Shown: positions 1 to 9,225 of the stretch, piece by piece
How positions within the stretch are numbered: the first letter of the stretch is position 1
Layout: each line of letters opens with the position of its first letter
Assembly: GCF_001971785.1 (NCBI RefSeq)
Contig: NZ_CP019389.1
Span: forward strand, 2,243,001-2,307,000
Direction: 5' to 3'
DNA from: Seonamhaeicola sp. S2-3
GTDB taxonomy: Bacteria > Bacteroidota > Bacteroidia > Flavobacteriales > Flavobacteriaceae
Length of the DNA stretch: 64,000 nucleotides
Notes under the pieces: generated by a model
The model's database searches: none
Told to the model about the DNA's origin: nothing
Seen by the model: the letters and a program-made list of their open reading frames with translations, nothing else
Program-made: the position numbers and the translations under genes

Positions 1-22
1 AAAACACTAAATAAGAATTACC

Positions 23-3000
23 ATGAAATGGAACAAAACATCAGTATTTAACATAATAGTGCTATTAGTATTTAATAGTACAATAATGTTAGCTCAAAGA
101 AATCAAAGACCAAATGAAATATTTATATCTGGGTATCAAGAAAAAATATCTGGAAATGAAATTGAACACCGCTCAAAAGAAGTAGAAGGGCTAAATCAAA
201 CGTTGGTTTCTAGAGCTAACGTAGGGAATCAAAAAATAGAGTGGGAAACAGCTCCCGTTTCTGTAAATAAAAAAAGTGGAGAAGTAACTTTTGTACATTA
301 TGCAGGATATTATGGAGACCGCCCCGGGACTAAATTTAATTTCTTTGTAAACGGAAAGAAAAGAGGGCAAATAGCTACAGCTACTGCTAAACAAACTAGG
401 TGGACTTTACCTCTTGAGAATAATGAAACACTAAGTTTTGAACGTCATTATTTAGATGATAATTACGGATGTTTCGGTTTTTTGTATTATACCGTGCCTG
501 CTAAAAGCATAAAAAAAGGAACAACTTTAAAATTAAGTATTGAAGGAGTAAATGAAAAATCAAATACCTATTTCAAAATATTTAAAAAGAACTTAACAGA
601 AGCTATAAATGTAACCCCTTTACCAGCGCTCATTAACACAAAAAATGGTAAAGTACAAACGTTATCAACAGAAATTGTTTTTATAAAAAAACCAGCAAAA
701 GGAAAACTTTTTATTGATGGGAAATTTGATAGAGAAATTAATTTAAAACCAGGAGCACAAACTATTAAAATACTTTACCCTGAGGTGAAAAAAGAGAAAA
801 TAGTAACTCTAAAGTTAGACTTAGGTGATGACGAAATAGTTACAAAAGTAAAATTGAAACCCATAAAAAAGTGGCATGTAAACTTTGTACAGCATTCTCA
901 CACAGATATTGGATATACAAGGTCTCAAACCGAAATTTTAGCTGAACACCCACGTTATATAGATTATGCTTTAGATTATTGTGATGCTACTGACGATTTT
1001 CCTGAAACCTCAAAATTTAGATGGACTTGTGAAGCATCTTGGGCGGTAGATGAGTTTTTAAATAGTAGGTCTCAAACCCAAATTGATAGATTAAAGCAAC
1101 GTGTTAAAGAGGGGAGAATTGAAGTAACAGGAATGTATTTTAATTTTAACGAACTACCTGATGAGCAATCATTAGCTGCTTCTTTAGCACCAATTAAAAA
1201 TATTTCAGAGAAAGGAATAAAAATAACTTCAGCAATGCAAAACGATGTTAACGGTATTGCGTGGTGTATGAACGATTATTTTAATTCTTTAAATATTAAA
1301 TATTTAACCATGGGTACCCATGGGCATAAAGCACTTATATCTTTTGATACTCCTTTAGCATTTTGGTGGGTATCTCCTTCAGGAAAAAAGATGCTAACCT
1401 TTAGGGCAGAGCATTATATGGCAGGTAACGCTATAGGTGTGCATACTGATGATTTTGAAGATTTTGAAAAACGACTACTTGAGTATTTAGTTAAGCTTGA
1501 GGAAAGAGGTTATCCCTATGATAAAACGGCATTGCAGCATTCTGGTTTTATGACCGATAACTCACCACCATCTATGAAATCTAGCCATTTGATTAAACAA
1601 TGGAATGAAAAATATGAATGGCCAAAAATAAAAACAGCTGTAGCAAAAGATTTTTTCGAAGATTTTGAGAAAGAATACGGAGATGAATTAATAGAAGTAA
1701 AAGGGCACTGGCCAGATTGGTGGACCGATGGTTTTGCTTCTGGAGCCAGAGAAGTAGCAGCCACTCGAAATGCTCATGCAGATCTTATTGCTGGACAAGG
1801 TGGTTTGTCTATGGCTAAATTATTGGGGGCTAAAATGCCAAAAGGTATATCGAACCGCATATTTGAAACAAATAAGGCACTCTTGTTTTATGGAGAGCAT
1901 ACATTTGGAGCACAAGGAAGTGTTGGAGATCCTTATGGTAAAGCCACAATGGAGCAACGCGAAATTAAAGAATCATATGCTTGGGAAGCTTCAAGACGTT
2001 CTAATATGATTGTTGAAGAAGCAAAAGGTTTATTAAGCGAATATATGGGGAAAACCAAAACACCTTCTTTAGCAGTTTTTAATACTTTAAATTGGCAAAG
2101 AGAAGGTTTGGTGAAAGTATTTATAGATCATCAGCAAGTTCCTCCTGGAAAAAAAATACGCTTAGTAGATGATAATGGAGTCATTTATCCTGCTCAAATT
2201 TTAAAACCCTGGCATGGTGGTACATATTGGACAGTTTGGGTAAAAAACATACCATCTTTTGGTTATAAAAAATTTAATATAGAAGTATATGAAGAAGAAC
2301 ATTCGCATTCGCTTTCGCATGGTGATGGTGAAGTACATAGCCATAATACTAATTTCAATTATAAAGAAAGAGACAATTTTATTCAATTAGATAACCCTTG
2401 GTATTCAATTAAAATAGATAAGGAAAAAGGGAGTATAGATCAAATATATGATAAAGACATTGCTAAAAATATAATTGATGAGAAATCAGAATACAACTTA
2501 GGAGAATTTATTTTAGAAAAGTTAAAAGGGAGGGAGCAATTGTTTACAAATAGAACCATAAATGGAGAGAGCAACGGTCCGTTAACAGACTATACAAGGC
2601 AATCATTGGATAGCGTTTGGTTATCAGAAATACGTGAAGGTGAAATTTGGAATACTATTAAATTCAGAGGTAAAACTGAAACAGCTTATGATGAAGCAGA
2701 TGCATTTTCATTTGAAATTAGGCTTTTTAATACTACAAAAAGAATAGATTTTGCTTTTGAACTAAAGAAAAAACCTATTACTGACCCTGAAAGTTTTTAT
2801 ATCGCTTTCCCTTTTGAATTAGATGATGCAAACATTCATTTTGAAATCTCGGGAGGGCCTATGGAAGCAGGTGTAGAACAAGTGCCAGGATCGGCAAACG
2901 ATTGGAACACAGTTCAAAACTTTGTGCAAATTAAAAATGACAAAGAACAAATAATATTGGTGTCTCCAGAAGCTCCTATTATGCAATTTGGAGATATTAA

Positions 3001-3493
3001 CACAGGGCGTTTTGAGTATGGAGCTGTACCAAAAAGTAATAACTTGTTTAGTTGGCCAATGAACAATTATTGGACTACAAATTTTAATGCAGATCAACGT
3101 GGTATGTATACCTGGACTTATAATCTTACCAGTACAAATGATAATAGTGCAAAAACAGCTACAAAGTTTGGTTGGGAAAACAGAGTGCCTTTTTTGGCAC
3201 GAGTTATTCCTGCCAGTCCAATAGAGAAACAGGCAACCAATTCGTTATCTATACTTTCAAACATTCCAGATAATGTACTTATAATTAACGCAACACCTTT
3301 AGAGAATGAGAGTGCAATAATTTTACACTTAAGAGAAGTAGGAGGTTTGGATAGTGCTTTTATACCAAAACTTTTTTCAGATAAACCTGTAAAACTTTTT
3401 GAAGTTAATGTTGTTGGAGAAGAAATTAAAGAAACCTCAGAATTAAATATTAAAGCTTTAGAAAATAAATTTTTTAAATTAACTTGGAAATAG
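23..3493 (+). CDS. GH38 alpha-mannosidase, secreted, with His-rich insert
   Basis: A 1156-residue exo-alpha-mannosidase of glycoside hydrolase family 38. The first 24 residues form a Sec signal peptide ending near LAQ. About 260 residues of beta-rich sequence precede the catalytic domain. The HSHTDIGYT motif at residues 291-299 supplies the zinc ligands H293 and D295; D408 in QNDVNG is the likely nucleophile, and a further metal-site His lies in the QHSGFMTDN motif near residue 508. The all-beta GH38 C-terminal region follows. Residues of about 757-776 form a linker with about six His, which is unusual and sits between subdomains. The protein is probably periplasmic and removes terminal alpha-mannose. 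Only 22 bases precede the start, so its upstream context is unknown. A hairpin follows the stop codon, so it may end a transcript that begins before the window. Confidence 0.9.
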   Translation: MKWNKTSVFNIIVLLVFNSTIMLAQRNQRPNEIFISGYQEKISGNEIEHRSKEVEGLNQTLVSRANVGNQKIEWETAPVSVNKKSGEVTFVHYAGYYGDRPGTKFNFFVNGKKRGQIATATAKQTRWTLPLENNETLSFERHYLDDNYGCFGFLYYTVPAKSIKKGTTLKLSIEGVNEKSNTYFKIFKKNLTEAINVTPLPALINTKNGKVQTLSTEIVFIKKPAKGKLFIDGKFDREINLKPGAQTIKILYPEVKKEKIVTLKLDLGDDEIVTKVKLKPIKKWHVNFVQHSHTDIGYTRSQTEILAEHPRYIDYALDYCDATDDFPETSKFRWTCEASWAVDEFLNSRSQTQIDRLKQRVKEGRIEVTGMYFNFNELPDEQSLAASLAPIKNISEKGIKITSAMQNDVNGIAWCMNDYFNSLNIKYLTMGTHGHKALISFDTPLAFWWVSPSGKKMLTFRAEHYMAGNAIGVHTDDFEDFEKRLLEYLVKLEERGYPYDKTALQHSGFMTDNSPPSMKSSHLIKQWNEKYEWPKIKTAVAKDFFEDFEKEYGDELIEVKGHWPDWWTDGFASGAREVAATRNAHADLIAGQGGLSMAKLLGAKMPKGISNRIFETNKALLFYGEHTFGAQGSVGDPYGKATMEQREIKESYAWEASRRSNMIVEEAKGLLSEYMGKTKTPSLAVFNTLNWQREGLVKVFIDHQQVPPGKKIRLVDDNGVIYPAQILKPWHGGTYWTVWVKNIPSFGYKKFNIEVYEEEHSHSLSHGDGEVHSHNTNFNYKERDNFIQLDNPWYSIKIDKEKGSIDQIYDKDIAKNIIDEKSEYNLGEFILEKLKGREQLFTNRTINGESNGPLTDYTRQSLDSVWLSEIREGEIWNTIKFRGKTETAYDEADAFSFEIRLFNTTKRIDFAFELKKKPITDPESFYIAFPFELDDANIHFEISGGPMEAGVEQVPGSANDWNTVQNFVQIKNDKEQIILVSPEAPIMQFGDINTGRFEYGAVPKSNNLFSWPMNNYWTTNFNADQRGMYTWTYNLTSTNDNSAKTATKFGWENRVPFLARVIPASPIEKQATNSLSILSNIPDNVLIINATPLENESAIILHLREVGGLDSAFIPKLFSDKPVKLFEVNVVGEEIKETSELNIKALENKFFKLTWK

Positions 3494-3542
3494 ATCTAAC
3501 ATACTTTTAAAACTTAAGCTACAAGTTTTAATATTCTCAGAT

Positions 3543-3597
3543 GAAGCTAAAGCTATTGCTTTTTAGTACATCCAGCTTTAGCTTCTAAAATTTTTTA
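3543..3597 (+). terminator. Rho-independent terminator candidate after GH38
   Basis: A perfect 12-bp inverted repeat, GAAGCTAAAGCT (3543-3554) and AGCTTTAGCTTC (3574-3585), with a 19-base loop, is followed by a T-rich stretch. It lies about 50 bases after the GH38 stop codon. The remainder of the gap up to 3880 shows no convincing gene. Confidence 0.65.
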
Positions 3598-3880
3598 AGC
3601 CCGAATGCACAAATTACTTAGTGATGTTTCTTGAATTTCAAGAGGCATGGTTTTAGTCTGCAAAATAAACCTTCGGATTGCCAGTTCATAGTAATCTAGT
3701 TTTAGAATTAGATAATAATAGGTAAAGCCGTCTCAAAATATAAGAAACGAATAATTTATATATGTCTTTTAGAGGCTAGTGGGCAAGCATCATTCTTAGG
3801 AAGAACAGTAATTATTTTTATTCCTAAATTAAAAATGTTATATTTTTTTAAAATATTAGTATATTGCGTAATCTTTAATT

Positions 3881-3896
3881 GTCTATACATATGGAC
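3881..3896. promoter_or_regulatory. GntR/HutC-type operator candidate upstream of MFS transporter
   Basis: GTCTATACATATGGAC is an imperfect inverted repeat (6 of 8 pairs match) whose first eight bases fit GTnTAnAC, the core recognised by HutC-subfamily GntR repressors. A very similar sequence, GTCTATATGTATATAC, lies at 34201-34216, downstream of the only HutC-type promoter-like element in this locus. The gap is 151 bases to the transporter start. Assignment to the GntR at 42191 is inference. Confidence 0.45.
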
Positions 3897-3922
3897 AAAA
3901 TTAAATTTAAATAAAATTTGAA

Positions 3923-4006
3923 ATGTCAAAACTTATGGAAGAAGCAGCTATTATTGGCAGTGCCAAACTGTTTGACCCTAATTTTTGGAACCAAGTTTAT
4001 AACTAA
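3923..4006 (+). other. 27-codon ORF in the leader of the MFS gene
   Basis: A short ATG-to-TAA frame encodes MEEAAIIGSAKLFDPNFWN-type sequence. It lies between the operator candidate and the transporter start. It could be a leader peptide or a remnant of a lost gene; I recognise no family and the evidence for translation is weak. Confidence 0.15.
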
Positions 4007-4047
4007 ATTACCAACAAGCTAAAAACTAAACTAAATAATTTCTAAGA

Positions 4048-5409
4048 ATGAACAATACAAATCAAAAAACAAACATGCTCTATGTTTATTTATTAACCAT
4101 CACAGCAGCTTTAGGAGGCTTGTTATTTGGGTATGATACAGCTGTAATAGCTGGCGCTATAGGATTTTTGCAAACAAAGTTTGAATTATCTGCAGCCATG
4201 ACAGGTTGGGCGGCATCAAGTGCTATTTGGGGGTGTGTTTTAGGTGCTATGGTTGCTGGTTATTTTAGTGATAAGTACGGACGAAAAAAAGTGTTGTTTG
4301 TAACAGCTGTTCTTTTTTCCATTTCTGCTTTAGGTTCAGCAATGCCAAATACATTAACACAATTTGTAATAGCAAGGTTTGTTGGTGGGGTAGGCGTAGG
4401 TGCAGCTTCAATGCTATCTCCATTATATATATCTGAAATTGCTCCAGCAAAAAAAAGAGGCATGTTGGTAACCTTATATCAACTAGCTATAGTTTTAGGT
4501 ATCAATATTGTGTATTTTATCAATTTAAAAATAGCTAGTTCAGGTACAGAAACTTGGAACGTTGAGATGGGATGGCGTTATATGTTGGGCTCTGAAATTA
4601 TACCTGCCGCATTGTTTTTTGTTATGCTTTTGTTAGTTCCTGAAAGTCCAAGATGGTTAGCTTCAAAAAATAGAACAGAAGAAGCTTCTAAAATACTTAA
4701 TAAAGTTAATGGTAACATACAAGGAGAAAAAGTGTTAAATGAAATAAAAGAAACACTTAAAACAGAAAAGGGTACGGTAAAAGAACTGTTTTCCAAAAGT
4801 CTCCGTCCAGCTTTACTTATAGGTATGGTTTTAGCCCTTTTTTCACAAATAACGGGTATTAATGCTATTATTTATTATGCACCAGAAATTTTTAAAAATA
4901 TTGGTTTCGATGCCGAATCATCTTTATTTCAAACGGTTATTATTGGAGTAGTAAATACTATATTTACATTTGTGGCTATTGGTTTTATAGATAAAGTGGG
5001 ACGCAGAAAACTTTTACTATGGGGGTTAACAGGAATGATAATTTGTTTGTGTAGTGTTGGTTTTGTGTTTTATACAGAACAAAGTGCTAGTATATTAACA
5101 TTGATTTTTATACTTGGTTTTATTGCCTGTTTTGCTTCGTCTTTAGGTCCAATTCCATGGGTGATTATATCAGAAATTTTCCCTACAAAAACAAGAGGTT
5201 TAGCCATGTCTTGTGCTACTTTTATGGTTTGGATTGGCGTGGTTGCCATAACACAGTTTACGCCTGTTATGCTTGAAAATTTTGGAGGAGCATTTACATT
5301 CTGGATATTTATGGTAAATGCTATTTTCTTATTAGGGTTCATATATATAAAATTACCAGAAACTAGCGGCAAAACCCTAGAAGAAATAGAAGAAAGCTGG
5401 AAGAAATAG
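4048..5409 (+). CDS. MFS sugar porter (XylE-like)
   Basis: A 453-residue inner-membrane sugar:proton symporter of the MFS sugar porter family, usual length with about 12 transmembrane segments. Family signatures are present: GGLLFGYDTAVIAG in TM1, the GRKK loop between TM2 and TM3, PESPRWL before the central loop, the QITGINAIIYYAP segment of TM7, and PETSGKTLEEIE at the C-terminus. It probably imports mannose released in the periplasm. It stands alone, with gaps of more than 500 bases on both sides, and an operator candidate at 3881 suggests control by the GntR at 42191. A second porter of the same family lies at 23615, so uptake is duplicated in this locus. Substrate specificity cannot be read from sequence. 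Confidence 0.9.
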   Translation: MNNTNQKTNMLYVYLLTITAALGGLLFGYDTAVIAGAIGFLQTKFELSAAMTGWAASSAIWGCVLGAMVAGYFSDKYGRKKVLFVTAVLFSISALGSAMPNTLTQFVIARFVGGVGVGAASMLSPLYISEIAPAKKRGMLVTLYQLAIVLGINIVYFINLKIASSGTETWNVEMGWRYMLGSEIIPAALFFVMLLLVPESPRWLASKNRTEEASKILNKVNGNIQGEKVLNEIKETLKTEKGTVKELFSKSLRPALLIGMVLALFSQITGINAIIYYAPEIFKNIGFDAESSLFQTVIIGVVNTIFTFVAIGFIDKVGRRKLLLWGLTGMIICLCSVGFVFYTEQSASILTLIFILGFIACFASSLGPIPWVIISEIFPTKTRGLAMSCATFMVWIGVVAITQFTPVMLENFGGAFTFWIFMVNAIFLLGFIYIKLPETSGKTLEEIEESWKK

Positions 5410-5504
5410 TAATTAATAGTTTTATTAAATTTTTTCTTCTGTTTAGAGCGAATAAATCCACATATTATAGCCTGTCAATGGTTGCTAACTTCTTTTTTTA
5501 ACAA

Positions 5505-5822
5505 ACTTTTTATAAAATTACCTTACAGGAAATGGCGGATTTAGCATGTTTAACCAAGCCTTCTTTTTGCCGTTTATTCAAACAAAAAAAAGGAAAAACA
5601 TTTTTTTGATTTCTTAAATGAATATTGTATTAACTATACAAAGCGACTTTTATTAGACTCAAAAAAAGAATTTATAAATACCATAGCTCTACATTCTAGG
5701 TTTCCTACCATTCAGCACTTCAATAAAAATTTAAAGCTTTTAATAAAGGGCTCACTCTAAGTCAATCTTTGAAAGTTAATTCTGAAGCAAAATATAATCT
5801 TAAAAAATCAATTGATACTTAA
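5505..5822 (+). pseudogene. AraC-family regulator remnant (C-terminal HTH), frameshifted
   Basis: Conceptual translation across frames gives an AraC C-terminal DNA-binding domain: KITLQEMADLACLTKPSFCR then LFKQKKGKTF in one frame, FLNEYCINYTKRLLLDS and a second helix-turn-helix ending at FNKNLK in the next, then a third frame to the stop at 5820. Single-base shifts occur near 5605 and near 5740. No N-terminal sensor domain remains. It lies directly in front of the SusC gene, where a locus regulator often sits, so this may be the former regulator of the locus. The flanking 5410-5504 and 5823-5933 hold no other gene that I can see. Confidence 0.7.
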
Positions 5823-5933
5823 TGTTAATATTGACTCATTTTTAGTGACTTTAATATCATAATCGCATTCCTATTGTACTTAGTTTTACAATGAATAAAA
5901 TTTATTATTCAATTTATCTTAAGGGTTTTTCAT

Positions 5934-5969
5934 AAACCAATTAAACCAATTAAACCAATCAAACTAATT
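5934..5969 (+). repeat. Four tandem 9-bp units just upstream of SusC
   Basis: AAACCAATT, AAACCAATT, AAACCAATC and AAACTAATT follow each other without gaps and end three bases before the SusC start codon. They occupy the leader where a ribosome would bind. Copy-number slippage could tune expression, but that is speculation. Confidence 0.6.
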
Positions 5970-5972
5970 ATT

Positions 5973-8900
5973 ATGAAATGTAAATTTTTAATTTTTAGGC
6001 AGGAACATTTTAAACATTTATTGTTTGTAATAGTTCTTTCCTTTTTTCACTGTTCATTTGCCTTAACAAAGGTATCTCATGTTTATTTAACAAAAGTGGA
6101 GTCTGCTCTAAAAGATGTGTTAGATAGAACTAACCATAGTTATATACAGCAGACAATATCAGGGATTGTAACTGATGAAAAAGGTGTGCCACTGCCAGGC
6201 GTGACGGTTCTAGAACAAGGCACGCAAAATGGAACAGCTACCAATTTTGATGGCGAGTACACTATAAGTGTCACTAATCAAAAAAGTGTATTAGTGTTTT
6301 CTTATATAGGATATACTACAAAAAAAATAATAGTAGGAAGTAAAGAGAACTTGAATGTTCAGTTAGTGCCAAGTCAAGATGAATTAGATGAAGTTACTAT
6401 TGTAGCATTTTCAAAACAGAAAAAGTCCAGTGTTATTGGTTCCATGTCTACTGTTAAACCTAGTGAATTAAAAATACCATCAAGTAATTTAACAACAGCT
6501 TTAGCAGGAAGAATACCAGGAGTTATCTCTTACCAAAGAAGTGGTGAGCCAGGACAAGATAATGCTTCTTTTTTTATAAGAGGGGTCACTAGTTTTGGCT
6601 ATAAGGTAGATCCTTTAATTTTAATAGATGGGGTAGAATCTTCAACTACAGAATTGGCACAATTGTCGCCAGATGATATTAGCTCATTTTCAATTATGAA
6701 AGATGCTACCGCAACCTCTCTATATGGTGCAAGAGGTGCAAATGGTGTTATATTAATAGCTACTAAAGAAGGAAAAGAAGGAAAAGCAAAAGTATTTGTA
6801 CGTTACGAAACTTCCTTTTCAAGTAACACAAAGCAATTAAAACTGGCAGATCCTATAACATACATGGAATTAGAAAATGAAGCGGTACTTACACGAAACC
6901 CTATTGGGTTTTTGCCGTATTCGCAAAATAAAATAGATAATACCGCAGCGGGTTTAAATGAGTATGTGTATCCAGCAAATAATTGGATGGAGCAATTGTT
7001 AAAAGATTTTACAGTTAACAATAGACTTAACTTAAATGTTAGTGGTGGCGGTAAAGTGGCAAGGTATTACATAGCGGGGGTTTTTAGTAAAGATAATGGG
7101 ATTTTAAAAGTAGATGATCGAAATAACTTCAATAGTAATATTAACCTTAAAAATTATCAGCTTAGATCTAATATAAATATTGACTTAACAGAAACTACAG
7201 AAGCTATAGTAAGACTAGCAGGTTCTTTTGATGATTATACGGGACCTATTGATGGCGGTTCACGTATGTTTTCTAAAATATTGGGATCTAATCCAGTAAT
7301 GTTTCCTGCTTATTACCCGTCAGAAGTTAAACCTTTTGCTAAACACATTTTATTTGGTAATAGTAGTAATGCGTCTAGCGGTAACGAACCTAGTTTTATT
7401 AACCCCTATGCAGATATGGTTAAAGGGTACAAGGATTACACAAGGTCTAATATGTCTGCTCAATTTGAACTAAAACAAGATTTATCTTTTTTAACCCCTG
7501 GCTTATCTGCAAGAATGTTATTTAATACAGAACGCTACTCGTTTTTTGATGTTTCTAGGTTTTATAACCCACATTTTTATTCGGCTTATGGCTATGATAA
7601 ATCTAACGATTCTTATAAGTTGAATTTACTTAATGAATTATCGGCAACAGATTATTTAAGCTATAACGAAGGTCTAAGAGATATAAATTCGGCAACTTAT
7701 ACAGAGGTTGCAATAAATTACAGTAATACATTTTCTGAAAAACATGAGGTTACTGGTTTATTGGTTGGCACAAGAAGAAACCAATTATTTGCTAATCAGG
7801 GTAGTTTGCAAAAATCCTTGCCCTATAGAAATCAAGGTGTTTCGGGGCGATTAACTTACGGGTATGATTCAAGATATATGGCCGAATTTAATTTTGGTTA
7901 CAATGGCTCAGAACGTTTTCATAAATCTCATCGGTATGGGTTTTTCCCGTCAGCAGGTATTGGTTGGTTTGTTTCTAACGAACCATTTTGGAAAGGTTTA
8001 AAATCCACCATAACTAAACTGAAATTACGAGCAACCTATGGTTTAGTTGGAAACGATGCCATTGGTAGTGCAGAAGATAGGTTTTTTTATCTTTCAGAAG
8101 TTGACTTAAATGCAGGAGGTAGAGCCGCATGGTTTGGTACCAATTTTCAATATGCAAGACCTGGGGTAAATGTAAATCGTTATTCCAATGAAGATATAAG
8201 CTGGGAAACTGCAAAGAAAATGAATCTTGGTTTAGAGCTTAATTTGTTTAACAATTTAGAGATTCAAGCCGATTATTTTACCGAGAATAGAAGTAATATT
8301 TTAATGGATAGAGCTTTTATTCCTGCTACAATGGGGCTATCTGCACCAATTAGAGCAAATGTAGGAAAGGCCAAATCAAATGGATTTGAAATTTCTTTCG
8401 ATTACAACAAATCCTTTACCAGTGGTTTTTGGGTACAAGGAAGAGCTAACTTTACCTATGCCCATAGTGAGTTTCTTTTCTTTGAAGAACCGCAATACTC
8501 TGAAGAAAATAGTCATTTATTCCATAAAGGACAGCCATTATCACAACAATGGGGGCTTATTGCAGAGCGTTTATTTGTAGATGAGTATGATGTAGCAAAC
8601 TCACCAAAACAAAATTTTGGAGAATACCTTGCTGGAGATATAAAATATAGAGATGTTAATGGAGATGGAGAAATTACTAATTTAGATAGAGTTCCCATAG
8701 GGCATCCTACGGTTCCTGAGATTATATATGGAGGCGGATTGTCTTTTGGGTATAAAAATTTCGATTTCTCGTTTTTTCTGCAAGGTTCTGCTCGGTCTTC
8801 TTTTTGGATAGACCCCGTAAGAACAGCTCCCTTTGTTGCAAATCCCGATTTAGGAGCAGGATCTCAAAATGCACTATTACAGGTTTATGCAGACAATCAC

Positions 8901-9215
8901 TGGTCTGAGTCCAACCGAGATTCTTATGCGCTTTGGCCTAGGTTGAGCAGTACATTAAATACAAATAACACACAAACAAGTACCTGGTTTATGAGAAACG
9001 GAGCGTTTTTAAGACTAAAATCTGTAGAGTTAGGTTTTAGTTTGCCCGATGCCGTCATTAAAAATCTGCACTTGTCAAATGCTCGCTTATATTTTAGTGG
9101 TATAAACTTATTAAGTATTAGCGGTTTCGATTTATGGGATATAGAAATGGGAGGTAATGGTTTAGGTTACCCAATTCAACGTGTACTTAACTTTGGAATG
9201 ACCTTTAATTTTTAA
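5973..9215 (+). CDS. SusC-like TonB-dependent outer-membrane transporter
   Basis: A 1080-residue TonB-linked transporter that imports oligosaccharides across the outer membrane together with the SusD protein encoded 10 bases downstream. After the N-terminal hydrophobic segment (residues 16-31) there is an extra stretch of about 25 residues, then a carboxypeptidase-regulatory-like domain beginning ISGIVTDEKGVPLPG near residue 63, the plug domain (near 160-275, with the typical LYGARGANGVILIATK sequence), and a C-terminal beta barrel ending in aromatic residues (FNF). Length and order are standard for SusC. It opens the run SusC, SusD and two surface lipoproteins. No sigma/anti-sigma or hybrid two-component regulator is adjacent; the only nearby regulator remnant is the broken AraC at 5505. 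Confidence 0.95.
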   Translation: MKCKFLIFRQEHFKHLLFVIVLSFFHCSFALTKVSHVYLTKVESALKDVLDRTNHSYIQQTISGIVTDEKGVPLPGVTVLEQGTQNGTATNFDGEYTISVTNQKSVLVFSYIGYTTKKIIVGSKENLNVQLVPSQDELDEVTIVAFSKQKKSSVIGSMSTVKPSELKIPSSNLTTALAGRIPGVISYQRSGEPGQDNASFFIRGVTSFGYKVDPLILIDGVESSTTELAQLSPDDISSFSIMKDATATSLYGARGANGVILIATKEGKEGKAKVFVRYETSFSSNTKQLKLADPITYMELENEAVLTRNPIGFLPYSQNKIDNTAAGLNEYVYPANNWMEQLLKDFTVNNRLNLNVSGGGKVARYYIAGVFSKDNGILKVDDRNNFNSNINLKNYQLRSNINIDLTETTEAIVRLAGSFDDYTGPIDGGSRMFSKILGSNPVMFPAYYPSEVKPFAKHILFGNSSNASSGNEPSFINPYADMVKGYKDYTRSNMSAQFELKQDLSFLTPGLSARMLFNTERYSFFDVSRFYNPHFYSAYGYDKSNDSYKLNLLNELSATDYLSYNEGLRDINSATYTEVAINYSNTFSEKHEVTGLLVGTRRNQLFANQGSLQKSLPYRNQGVSGRLTYGYDSRYMAEFNFGYNGSERFHKSHRYGFFPSAGIGWFVSNEPFWKGLKSTITKLKLRATYGLVGNDAIGSAEDRFFYLSEVDLNAGGRAAWFGTNFQYARPGVNVNRYSNEDISWETAKKMNLGLELNLFNNLEIQADYFTENRSNILMDRAFIPATMGLSAPIRANVGKAKSNGFEISFDYNKSFTSGFWVQGRANFTYAHSEFLFFEEPQYSEENSHLFHKGQPLSQQWGLIAERLFVDEYDVANSPKQNFGEYLAGDIKYRDVNGDGEITNLDRVPIGHPTVPEIIYGGGLSFGYKNFDFSFFLQGSARSSFWIDPVRTAPFVANPDLGAGSQNALLQVYADNHWSESNRDSYALWPRLSSTLNTNNTQTSTWFMRNGAFLRLKSVELGFSLPDAVIKNLHLSNARLYFSGINLLSISGFDLWDIEMGGNGLGYPIQRVLNFGMTFNF

Positions 9216-9225
9216 ACAAAAAAAC

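Noticed and set aside
3721-3745. Sequence near GCCGTCTCAAAAT that resembles an insertion-sequence end
   Set aside because: No matching inverted partner or transposase fragment was found nearby.
5874-5891. TTGTAcTTAGTTtTACAA inverted repeat upstream of the SusC gene
   Set aside because: Only five base pairs per arm in AT-rich DNA and no second copy; too weak to call an operator.
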